The notes: generated from the letters alone by a model not told the origin. A DNA stretch of 6,046 nucleotides from an uncultured Clostridia bacterium (GCA_947165745.1 CAMVBO010000120.1:1-6046); one strand, 5' to 3'. Positions 1-5,377 are shown, counted from the first letter of the stretch. A program made the numbers and translations.

Positions 1-80
1 GCAGCCCAATCCACTCGAAACTGCACATGTCTCATTTTAGAAACACACTCTAGGGCGGTTCGCGCACAAACAATAAATGT

Positions 81-110
81 ATTATAGCAAATCGGAGCCG
101 CTTCGATCAT
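81..110 (-). promoter_or_regulatory. Candidate leftward extended -10 promoter
   Basis: On the minus strand TATAAT (86-81) is preceded by TGC (89-87), giving the extended -10 TGnTATAAT also seen at the three plus-strand promoters here. A weak -35, ATGATC (110-105), lies 18 bp upstream and matches TTGACA at only three positions. Transcription would begin near base 74 and leave the window. The first ATG downstream (35-33) opens a frame that stays open to the edge, but it has no visible ribosome binding site, so the transcript could be coding or non-coding. Confidence 0.35.
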
Positions 111-146
111 TATAAAAGGATTAAATAATCCGGCGGTAACGACGTC

Positions 147-196
147 AAAAAAATATTAGCGCGAATCGACCTTGCTCAAGGGTGTCATCGCGCTAA
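147..196 (-). terminator. Leftward Rho-independent terminator
   Basis: A perfect 9-bp inverted repeat, TTAGCGCGA (156-164) and TCGCGCTAA (188-196), encloses 23 nt that can fold further through CTT/AAG pairing. Read on the minus strand, the stem is followed by TA and then seven consecutive T residues (complement of 153-147). This is the standard intrinsic terminator arrangement. It lies about 170 nt beyond the gpr stop codon, so it probably ends the gpr transcript, a short separate leftward RNA starting near 246, or both. Confidence 0.75.
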
Positions 197-367
197 GGGG
201 GGAAGAAGAAGGTTGGGTGTCCTCTTTCATCGGCAACCTTGCCAACATGAATATTATAGAATTACTATATGAATAAAGTATGAACAGCCAGTAAAGTTAG
301 ATTGTCAAAATAAGAAAATAACTATGTTCCTATCGTGTTGATGGATATTTTAACCCGATTTTTCGTT

Positions 368-1294
368 TCAATCCATCATCGCCGCGATCTCCGCGTCGCT
401 CAAACTGGGCTGCAGGGCCCGGTTGATGCCGCTGGCGATGATCCCGGCCGCGTCCTGGATGATGCTGTCAATCTCTCTGGGCGTGACGATCATGTCGCCC
501 AACTCGCCCTGAAGCATCGTGCGTTCCATATCCTCCAACGCGGCCTCGTGGTCCTCATGGTCGCCGGACTGGGCGTTCAGCCAGGCAAAGGCGTCCCTGG
601 CCAGTGTGGCCGCGTAGATCACCGTGGGCATGCCCACGGAAATCACCGGCGTGCCGACGCTCTGTTCCGTCAGCGCCTTTCGGTGATTGCCCACACCCGC
701 GCCGGGCTGGATGCCGGTGTCCGTCAGCTGAATGGCGCTGCCAATGCGCCGTGAATCCCGGGCAGCCAGGCTGTCCACGCACAGGATCGCCCGGGGCTGC
801 ACCTTCTTCACCAGCGCTTCCACCAGCTCCATGCTTTCGATGCCGGTAACGCCAAGAACGCCGGGAGCGATGGCGCAGACGCTTTCCATATCATTTCCTT
901 TTAATGGGCCGTTCAGCAAATGACGGGTGACCAGCGTCCGGTCCACCACGCCGGGGCCCAGGGAGTCGGGGGTGATCGCCCGGTTGCCCAGCCCCACCAC
1001 CAACACAGGTCCCGCGCCATCCGGCTCCGGCAGCACCCGGGCGATCTCCTCGCCCAGCAGCGACGCCATGGCCAGCCGCGCGTCGGGGTCGCGCTCCTTG
1101 AGCAGGTCGGATTCCAGCGTCAGATAGGTCCCCTTTGGCTTTCCCAGCTGTCGCGCTGCCTCATTGTCGGTCACAATCACCTCCGTTACCCGGATGCCGT
1201 CCGTCTCCCAATGGCTCACGCTGACCCCTGGCAGGGGACCGCCTTCGGTGTTCTCAAAGGCCTCCATGGCCAAATCTGTGCGCGTTTCGATCAT
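368..1294 (-). CDS. gpr: Germination protease GPR (spore endopeptidase)
   Basis: GPR is an atypical aspartic endopeptidase (peptidase family A25). It is made as a zymogen in the forespore and degrades DNA-protecting small acid-soluble spore proteins at germination. The 308-residue product carries the family signatures: TRTDLAMEA at residues 4-12, VGLGNRAITPDSLGP at 100-114, TRHLL at 123-127, APGVLGVTGIE at 143-153, VDSLAARD at 173-180 and TDTGIQPGAGVGN at 191-203. D110 and D174 match, by motif, the two aspartates implicated in catalysis in Bacillus. The start is ATG at 1294, because GAGGGG lies 5 nt upstream; the in-frame GTG at 1312 has no such site. The protein is about 60 residues shorter than Bacillus GPR, mainly from a reduced segment before the C-terminal MIVTPREIDSII motif, and its pro-segment is very short. 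It is divergent from rpsT, an arrangement I recall from Bacillus. No spoIIP follows it. Confidence 0.95.
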   Translation of the reverse strand: MIETRTDLAMEAFENTEGGPLPGVSVSHWETDGIRVTEVIVTDNEAARQLGKPKGTYLTLESDLLKERDPDARLAMASLLGEEIARVLPEPDGAGPVLVVGLGNRAITPDSLGPGVVDRTLVTRHLLNGPLKGNDMESVCAIAPGVLGVTGIESMELVEALVKKVQPRAILCVDSLAARDSRRIGSAIQLTDTGIQPGAGVGNHRKALTEQSVGTPVISVGMPTVIYAATLARDAFAWLNAQSGDHEDHEAALEDMERTMLQGELGDMIVTPREIDSIIQDAAGIIASGINRALQPSLSDAEIAAMMD

Positions 1295-1299
1295 AAATA

Positions 1300-1305
1300 C
1301 CCCTC
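1300..1305 (-). promoter_or_regulatory. gpr ribosome binding site that decides the start
   Basis: On the minus strand GAGGGG lies 5 nt before ATG (1294-1292). It lies inside the frame that would be read from the upstream GTG at 1312, which itself has only AT-rich, non-complementary sequence in front. The ATG is therefore preferred. This leaves only three residues (MIE) before the conserved TRTDLA block. Confidence 0.7.
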
Positions 1306-1364
1306 GTTTCACCGAATTTGCAGATTAGTTTACCCAAGTTTTTCATCAAAATGTATTTAGCGGG

Positions 1365-1393
1365 TTGCATTTTGGGTTGAAAGGTGTTATAAT
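1365..1393 (+). promoter_or_regulatory. Sigma-A-type promoter of rpsT
   Basis: TTGCAT (1365-1370), a 17-bp spacer and a perfect TATAAT (1388-1393) preceded by TGT form an extended -10 promoter. Transcription should start near 1400, giving a leader of about 29 nt. This level of consensus suits a strongly expressed ribosomal protein gene. Confidence 0.85.
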
Positions 1394-1412
1394 AGCTGTT
1401 GCGAATTTGCGT

Positions 1413-1422
1413 AGGGAGGTGA
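1413..1422 (+). promoter_or_regulatory. Strong ribosome binding site serving a TTG start
   Basis: AGGGAGGTGA is highly complementary to the 3' end of 16S rRNA. The GGAGG core ends 9 nt before the TTG at 1429. It decides the start of rpsT, because no ATG lies in frame nearby. The same ten bases recur at 5052-5061 ahead of the small membrane protein gene. Confidence 0.75.
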
Positions 1423-1428
1423 AAGAAT

Positions 1429-1689
1429 TTGCCAAATATCAAGTCTGCCATCAAGCGCGTGAAGGTGACCGAAAAGAAGAACCTGCGCAACCGGATGATC
1501 AAGTCTGCGATGAAGACCCAGATCAAGAAGTTTGAAACCGCCGTTTCCGCGAACGAGGCCGATGTCAAGCTGCTCAGCGCGACTCAGGGCGCGGTTGACA
1601 AGGCTGCCGCAAAGGGCGTTATCCATAAGAACGCTGCGAACCGCAAGAAGGCTCGCCTGGCGAAGCGCCTTGCCAAGGCCGAGGCGTAA
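1429..1689 (+). CDS. rpsT: 30S ribosomal protein S20
   Basis: S20 is a primary 16S rRNA-binding protein of the small subunit that helps early 30S assembly. The 86-residue, strongly basic product starts [18 protein letters not shown] and shows the typical S20 pattern of long helices rich in K, R and A. Examples are [16 protein letters not shown] near residues 21-36 and [20 protein letters not shown] near 62-81. Length is normal for the family (about 85-90). The start is TTG at 1429, read from a strong ribosome binding site. Lysine codons are almost all AAG, consistent with a highly expressed gene in a GC-rich genome. It is divergent from gpr across 134 bp and appears to be transcribed alone up to the hairpin at 1776-1814, with possible read-through into rarA. 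Confidence 0.97.
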   Translation: MPNIKSAIKRVKVTEKKNLRNRMIKSAMKTQIKKFETAVSANEADVKLLSATQGAVDKAAAKGVIHKNAANRKKARLAKRLAKAEA

Positions 1690-1775
1690 GGTCACTCAAT
1701 GCAATTGATTGTCGATGTCTTCGCGTGGAAGTCGTCGGCGCGCGACGGTCGCCTATGGCGGCCCGTTTGCCTACC

Positions 1776-1814
1776 ATGAAAAGGGGAACGTTGTTGAGGC
1801 GTTCCCCTTTTCAT
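1776..1814 (+). terminator. Terminator hairpin after rpsT
   Basis: A perfect 15-bp inverted repeat (1776-1790 with 1800-1814) closes a 9-nt loop, TTGTTGAGG. The stem has a GC-rich core GGGGAACG/CGTTCCCC flanked by AAAA on the left and TTTT on the right, the usual form of an intrinsic terminator. The T run is only four long and lies within the stem, so termination may be incomplete. The 86 nt between the rpsT stop and this hairpin show no gene. Its symmetry means it could also act on leftward transcription. Confidence 0.8.
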
Positions 1815-1841
1815 CGATTGTATCCTTTGAGGTGTACGCAA

Positions 1842-3161
1842 ATGGATGATCTGTTTACCGCCGCATCCCGTTCAATGGCGCCGCTGGCGGACCGCATGCG
1901 CCCCAGGACGCTGGATGAATTCGTGGGCCAGACCCACATCGTCGGCCCCGGGCGGCTGCTGCGGCGCGCCATAGAGGCCGACCGCCTGACCAGTTCCATC
2001 TTCTGGGGTCCGCCCGGCTGCGGCAAGACCACGCTGGCCTCCATCATCGCTGAAACCACGCGGGCGGCCTTCGTAAAGCTGAACGCCGTTACCAGCGGCG
2101 TGGCTGACGTGCGCGAGGTGTTGAAGGGGGCCCGGGAGCGGATGGACCTGTACGGCCAGAGCACTTATCTGCTGCTGGATGAGTGCCACCGCTGGTCGAA
2201 GGCCCAGTCGGACTCCATACTGCCGGCCATCGAACAGGGCGTGGTCCGCTTCATCGGCTCCACCACGGAAAACCCCATGATCGCCATGACGCCCGCCATC
2301 GTCAGTCGCTGCCGGCTGTTTCACGTCGAGTCCCTCTCCGGCGCGGACGTGCGCAGGGCACTGATGGCGGCGCTCTCCGATCGGCAGCGGGGCTACGGCG
2401 GGCAGGACGTGCGCGTGGACGAGGACGCCCTCAATCACATCGTCCAGGTGGCGAACGGGGACGCCAGAAGCGCCCTGAATGCCTTGGAGCTGGCGGTGCT
2501 GACCACGCCCATGGCGGCGGACGGCGCCATCCATGTGACGCTTGAGGTGGCGGAGGAGAGCATCCAGAGCCGCGTCACCCAGATGGACGAATCGCTGTTC
2601 TACGACATGCTCAGCGCCTTCTGCAAGTCCCTGCGGGGCTCGGACAGCGACGCGGCCCTGGCCTGGTTCGCCCGAATGAACCGCGCCGGGGTGGATCCGA
2701 GGATCATCGTCCGACGGGTGGTCGCCCATGCCAGCGAGGACGTGGGCATGGCCAACCCCATGGCGATGCTGCAGGCTGTAGCCGCCATGGACGCGCTGGA
2801 GCACATCGGCATGCCCGAGGCGAAACTGCCCATTGCCCAGGCGATCATCGCCGTGTGCGAAAGCCCCAAATCAAATTCCGTTTCCAGCGCCGTGGAGGCC
2901 GCCATGGCCGACGCCGAGCGTGGCGATTACCAGGCCGTGCCGGTCCACCTGCGCGACACGCACTACAAGGGCGCGGCCCAGCTGGGTCATGGCGCGGGTT
3001 ACAAGTATCCTCATGACTTCCCGGGCCACTTTGTCCGGCAGCAGTACGCGCCGCTGGAGGCGAGAGACATGCCTTACTATGTGCCATCGGAACAGGGCTT
3101 TGAACGGGACATCCGCCTGCTGCGCCGACAGCGCGGCTTCGACGACCCCGCCGATAACTGA
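1842..3161 (+). CDS. rarA: Replication-associated recombination protein A (RarA/MgsA family AAA+ ATPase)
   Basis: RarA is a cytoplasmic AAA+ ATPase related to clamp-loader subunits and to eukaryotic Mgs1/WRNIP1; it acts at stalled replication forks. The 439-residue protein has the N-terminal block PLADRMRPRTLDEFVGQTHI (14-33), Walker A GPPGCGKT (56-63), Walker B LLLDECHRW (110-118), the sensor-1 region GSTTENP (139-145) and SRCR with a likely arginine finger at R156. The C-terminal half carries the family's tetramerisation domain: AFCKSLRGSDSDAALAW near 258, ASEDVGMANP near 295, PKSNSV near 343 and HYKGAAQLGHGAGYKYPHDF from about 373. Length is typical. ATG at 1842 is chosen because GAGGTG lies 7 nt upstream; an in-frame GTG at 1725 would run through the terminator hairpin. 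Small departures from the usual Walker B text (DECHRW rather than DEIHRF) keep the catalytic D and E. I see no clear promoter between the rpsT hairpin and this start. Confidence 0.95.
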   Translation: MDDLFTAASRSMAPLADRMRPRTLDEFVGQTHIVGPGRLLRRAIEADRLTSSIFWGPPGCGKTTLASIIAETTRAAFVKLNAVTSGVADVREVLKGARERMDLYGQSTYLLLDECHRWSKAQSDSILPAIEQGVVRFIGSTTENPMIAMTPAIVSRCRLFHVESLSGADVRRALMAALSDRQRGYGGQDVRVDEDALNHIVQVANGDARSALNALELAVLTTPMAADGAIHVTLEVAEESIQSRVTQMDESLFYDMLSAFCKSLRGSDSDAALAWFARMNRAGVDPRIIVRRVVAHASEDVGMANPMAMLQAVAAMDALEHIGMPEAKLPIAQAIIAVCESPKSNSVSSAVEAAMADAERGDYQAVPVHLRDTHYKGAAQLGHGAGYKYPHDFPGHFVRQQYAPLEARDMPYYVPSEQGFERDIRLLRRQRGFDDPADN

Positions 3162-3174
3162 CGCGCGTTAACAT

Positions 3175-3202
3175 TTTGTTGGCAAATTTGACCTTTTATG
3201 CT
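3175..3202 (+). promoter_or_regulatory. Weak candidate promoter of the VanW-family gene
   Basis: TTTGTT (3175-3180) and TATGCT (3197-3202) are separated by 16 bp in an AT-rich pocket just after the rarA stop. The match is modest and there is no extended -10. It is proposed mainly because a 137-bp gap separates rarA from the next start, leaving room for a leader of about 90 nt. Read-through from rarA is the alternative. Confidence 0.3.
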
Positions 3203-3298
3203 AACACAACGCGCTTGATCCAGCCACAAATTTCCGCGATAATGGGACCGTGGAGGACCAAGAATAATTCCAACGCCAATATTGGAGCGACAGCATAG

Positions 3299-5011
3299 AT
3301 GCCAGAATCAACGAAAAAAGCCGCGGTCAAACGCCCACAGGCCCCTGGAAAATCGGCCGCACGCAAGCTGACGGCCGCGCGAAAGCCGGGTTCCGACGCG
3401 CGCAAGCCGGCGGCGACGGAAAAGAAGCCTTCGTCCGCCGCGCGGAAGACGGCGACTGCAGCAAAGAAGCCTTCGTCCGCCGCGCGGAAGCGGGCGGGCT
3501 CTGCGCGCCGCGTGTCGCAGAATCCCGTGGCGTCCACAGCCAACCGCCGCAACGCAGCGGCGAAGAAGCGCGCCGGGAAGGGCGATTTGTTCCTTGAGGC
3601 CAGGCCACAGCATAAGAAGAAAAATGCGCAGCCTAAGCGGCCTTTTGCGGCCTTCGGCGCCGTGGATATTTGCCTGATCGCCGTTATCGCGCTGCTGATC
3701 GCCCTCGGCATTCGTCAGCAGTCCGCCTACGCTGAATTCCTGCGCATGCGAGAAGTGGTGGACCAGCAGACCTTCTATAACGGAACCACCGTCGAGGGGG
3801 TGGACGTGTCCAACATGACGCTGTCCGCCGCCATGGAATACTGGCGCGACCGGGTGGAGGCCCGCAACGAGGATCGAACGGTGACGTTCAACGACGGTAC
3901 CGCCGTCACGGCCAGGGAGCTGGGCTACGAGAGCGACTATGCCTCGGTGCTGTCCGCGGCCTGGAGCGCCGGGCGCAGCGGTTCCCTGGAGGAACGCTAT
4001 CTGATGGCGTCGAACCGCGTGGAAAACCCCGTTGCCTACAACGTCACCCGACGGGATTACAGCGAGGCGATCCTCGATCAATATGTCCAGGGCATCGCTG
4101 ACCAGGTGAACCGCCCTGCCGTGGAGGCGACCATCGCCAGCTTCAACACGGAAACCTATCAATTTGAATTCAACCCCTCCCAGAGCGGCGCGGCGCTGGA
4201 CGTAGATGCGCTGAAAACATCCATCGCGCAGAGCATCCGCTCCGGCGGGGGCAGCGTCGATCTTCCGATCATGGTCCTGCAGCCCCAGGTATCCACCGAG
4301 GAAGTGGCCAGCCAATACGGGCTGATCGACTACGCCATCACCAACGCCTCTTCCTCCAGCCGTGCGCGCATCAATAACATCGTCACGGCCATGGGCTTCA
4401 TCAACGGCACCTGCGTCAAACCGGGGGAGACCTTCTCCTTCAACGAGACCGTGGGCCAGCGGACCACTGCCCGGGGCTTCAAGAAGGCCACCGCTTATTC
4501 CAGCGGCGAGGTGACCGAACAGATTGGCGGCGGCATCTGCCAGGTATCCACCACGCTGTTCAATGCCGCCGTGAAGGCGGACATGGAGATCGTGGAGCGC
4601 CATAACCACTCCCTGACCGTCCACTACGTGGACAAGGGCAAGGACGCCACCGTGAATTGGGGCGATCAGGACTTCCGCTTCAAGAACACCTCCAGTGACA
4701 ATGTCTACATCTGCTGCTATCTGACCAAGGACAAGCGGGTACGCTTCGGCATCTTCGGAAGGCTGCTGCCCAACGGCGAAAAGATCACCGTGGAAGCGGT
4801 GACTACCGAAGTGGTGAAGGCGGAGACGGAGTATCAGCAGTCTGCGTTCCTGGCGCCGGGAGAGACCTACGTCTTGCAGGAGGGCCGCAACGGCTACAAG
4901 GCCGAGGCCTACAAGGTACGCTGGGACGCCCTGGGCAACCAGATCAGCCGGGAACTGCTGTGCAAGAGCGTCTACAAGAAGAAAAACGAGATCATACAGT
5001 ACGGGCTGTAG
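3299..5011 (+). CDS. VanW/G5-domain membrane-anchored envelope protein with lysine-rich cytoplasmic tail
   Basis: The product has 570 residues. Residues 1-115 form a low-complexity K/R/A/P/S tail (34 basic against 5 acidic residues). One hydrophobic segment (about 117-138, with CLIAVIALLIALGI) follows, predicting a type II protein with the tail inside and the rest outside. The outer part has a YoaR-like, putative peptidoglycan-binding region (about 165-330, beginning VEGVDVSNMT), a VanW domain (about 355-475, with GETFSFNETVGQRT, GGGICQVSTTLFNA and ERHNHS) and a C-terminal G5-like segment (about 500-570, with LAPGETYVLQEGRNGYKAEAY). VanW is named from an accessory gene of some vancomycin-resistance clusters; its function is unknown, and nothing here indicates resistance. 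An envelope role is inferred. ATG at 3299 is preceded by an in-frame TAG, so translation cannot start earlier. The ribosome binding site is only GGAG, 11 nt upstream. A 28-bp repeat lies in the tail. Confidence 0.9.
   Translation: MPESTKKAAVKRPQAPGKSAARKLTAARKPGSDARKPAATEKKPSSAARKTATAAKKPSSAARKRAGSARRVSQNPVASTANRRNAAAKKRAGKGDLFLEARPQHKKKNAQPKRPFAAFGAVDICLIAVIALLIALGIRQQSAYAEFLRMREVVDQQTFYNGTTVEGVDVSNMTLSAAMEYWRDRVEARNEDRTVTFNDGTAVTARELGYESDYASVLSAAWSAGRSGSLEERYLMASNRVENPVAYNVTRRDYSEAILDQYVQGIADQVNRPAVEATIASFNTETYQFEFNPSQSGAALDVDALKTSIAQSIRSGGGSVDLPIMVLQPQVSTEEVASQYGLIDYAITNASSSSRARINNIVTAMGFINGTCVKPGETFSFNETVGQRTTARGFKKATAYSSGEVTEQIGGGICQVSTTLFNAAVKADMEIVERHNHSLTVHYVDKGKDATVNWGDQDFRFKNTSSDNVYICCYLTKDKRVRFGIFGRLLPNGEKITVEAVTTEVVKAETEYQQSAFLAPGETYVLQEGRNGYKAEAYKVRWDALGNQISRELLCKSVYKKKNEIIQYGL
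3421..3490 (+). repeat. 28-bp direct repeat within the VanW-protein tail
   Basis: Bases 3421-3448 and 3463-3490 are identical over 28 bp and are offset by 42 bp, that is 14 codons in frame. Both copies encode KKPSSAARK (residues 42-50 and 56-64). Identity at synonymous positions suggests a recent slippage or unequal-exchange duplication rather than selection on the peptide alone. Confidence 0.9.
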
Positions 5012-5016
5012 CCGAT

Positions 5017-5045
5017 TTGCATTTTAACGGATACGGTGCTATAAT
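5017..5045 (+). promoter_or_regulatory. Sigma-A-type promoter of the small membrane protein gene
   Basis: TTGCAT (5017-5022), a 17-bp spacer and TATAAT (5040-5045) with an upstream TGC form an extended -10 promoter that begins only 5 nt after the VanW gene's stop codon. It matches the rpsT promoter at 20 of 29 positions, including TTGCATTTT and GGTGnTATAAT. Transcription should start near 5052, at the ribosome binding site itself, so the leader would be only about 14 nt. Confidence 0.8.
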
Positions 5046-5065
5046 ACCATCAGGGAGGTGAGAGC

Positions 5066-5287
5066 GTGGCCAGAATCTATACGCGCCAGGAAGCCAAGCG
5101 GCGCAGGGTAAACTTTCAGATATTCGCCGGCATCTATGACTTTCTCGGCGTGGTGGCGGGCATCGTGGTGATTATCGCCTGCGCGTTCCTGCTGGCGGCG
5201 CTCATCAACTGGGTGGCCCGCGACGGGCAGCTGTCCTTCAAGTCGCTGCTGGACATCTTCAACGAAGCCATCATCATACCGAAGTGA
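5066..5287 (+). CDS. Small single-span membrane protein of unknown function
   Basis: I do not recognise this 73-residue protein. It has a basic N-terminus (MARIYTRQEAKRRR, with five arginines and one lysine in the first 14 residues). A long hydrophobic stretch follows at about 17-50, containing VVAGIVVIIACAFLLAALI, and then a short polar tail ending AIIIPK. The positive-inside rule predicts a cytoplasmic N-terminus and most likely one membrane span; two short spans are less likely. The start is GTG at 5066, with GGAGG 7 nt upstream inside AGGGAGGTGA. It follows the VanW-family gene by 54 bp but has its own strong promoter, so it can be expressed independently. The protein-like composition, strong promoter and strong ribosome binding site make it a real gene. 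A function in the envelope is only inferred from hydrophobicity and position. Confidence 0.8.
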   Translation: MARIYTRQEAKRRRVNFQIFAGIYDFLGVVAGIVVIIACAFLLAALINWVARDGQLSFKSLLDIFNEAIIIPK

Positions 5288-5295
5288 CGCGGTTT

Positions 5296-5336
5296 GCGCC
5301 TCGCTCCAGGGGATTGCCCGGGGCGGGGCGCTGTGT
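5296..5336 (+). terminator. Probable terminator hairpin after the small membrane protein gene
   Basis: GCGCCTCGCTCC (5296-5307) and GGGGCGGGGCGC (5320-5331) pair over 12 bp with two G-U wobbles, closing a 12-nt loop. The RNA continues UGUGUUAU, a poor T tract, so termination may be weak. The hairpin starts 8 nt after the stop codon. Its loop contains the -35 element, and its right arm fills the spacer, of the glycosylase gene's promoter. Confidence 0.5.
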
Positions 5337-5342
5337 TATAAT
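5314..5342 (+). promoter_or_regulatory. Sigma-A-type promoter of the uracil-DNA glycosylase gene
   Basis: TTGCCC (5314-5319), a 17-bp GC-rich spacer and TATAAT (5337-5342) preceded by TGT make an extended -10 promoter. The expected start near 5349 gives a leader of about 29 nt that includes the GGGGAG ribosome binding site at 5364-5369. The whole -35 and spacer overlap the hairpin at 5296-5331. Confidence 0.75.
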
Positions 5343-5377
5343 TATTTGGGAATAATCGGAAGAGGGGAGTGCCGCCC

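Larger units (their letters stand above)
1..367. other. AT-rich stretch without a convincing gene
   Basis: This stretch is visibly richer in A and T than the genes beside it and has no open frame with a ribosome binding site. Read leftward it holds a TATAAT at 258-253, an inverted repeat (209-215 with 234-240), an intrinsic terminator (147-196) and an extended -10 promoter (81-110) pointing off the left edge. The plus-strand frame beginning near 335 only mirrors gpr. A partial leftward frame (110 to the edge) is open but lacks a ribosome binding site. A hairpin-like element at 28-45 (TGTCTC, then GAAACA, one G-T wobble) has no assigned role. Confidence 0.6.

Noticed and set aside
3..110. Leftward open frame from ATG at 110 to the window edge
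   Set aside because: It has no ribosome binding site, contains the proposed -10 within it, and its composition does not resemble the neighbouring genes. It is too short to judge.
156..248. 30-codon leftward ORF ending inside the terminator stem
   Set aside because: There is no ribosome binding site before its ATG, its stop is formed by the hairpin itself, and the peptide has no recognisable features. A non-coding structure explains the stretch better.
1313..1360. Possible sigma-G promoter of gpr (TAAACTA on the minus strand)
   Set aside because: gpr is expected to be sigma-G controlled, but I find no -35 of the right form at the usual spacing, so I do not call it.
1313..1410. Nine-base direct repeat CGAATTTGC at 1313-1321 and 1402-1410
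   Set aside because: It is a short AT-rich word in a small intergenic region, with no symmetry or third copy nearby. It could be chance.
1725..1841. Upstream GTG extension of rarA adding 39 residues
   Set aside because: The extension would be translated through the terminator hairpin, has no family similarity, and the ATG at 1842 has a properly spaced GAGGTG.
1872..2804. 310-codon open frame antisense to rarA
   Set aside because: It is a shadow of a gene with intact AAA+ motifs, has no ribosome binding site, and shows the histidine/glycine-rich composition typical of complementary frames.
3163..3214. Inverted repeat GCGCGTT/AACGCGC after rarA as a terminator
   Set aside because: The 38-nt loop is too long, and no T run follows the right arm.
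3308..4624. 438-codon open frame antisense to the VanW-family gene
   Set aside because: Its peptide is rich in G, A, R and H without any family pattern, and it lies opposite a gene with clear VanW domains. It is a GC-rich shadow frame.
3299..5011. Vancomycin resistance determinant
   Set aside because: VanW domains are common in Clostridia without resistance, and no van ligase, dehydrogenase or dipeptidase gene is present here.
5309..5328. G-quadruplex in the glycosylase promoter
   Set aside because: Only three runs of four G lie close together. The fourth needed run is too far away, and hairpin pairing explains the G content.
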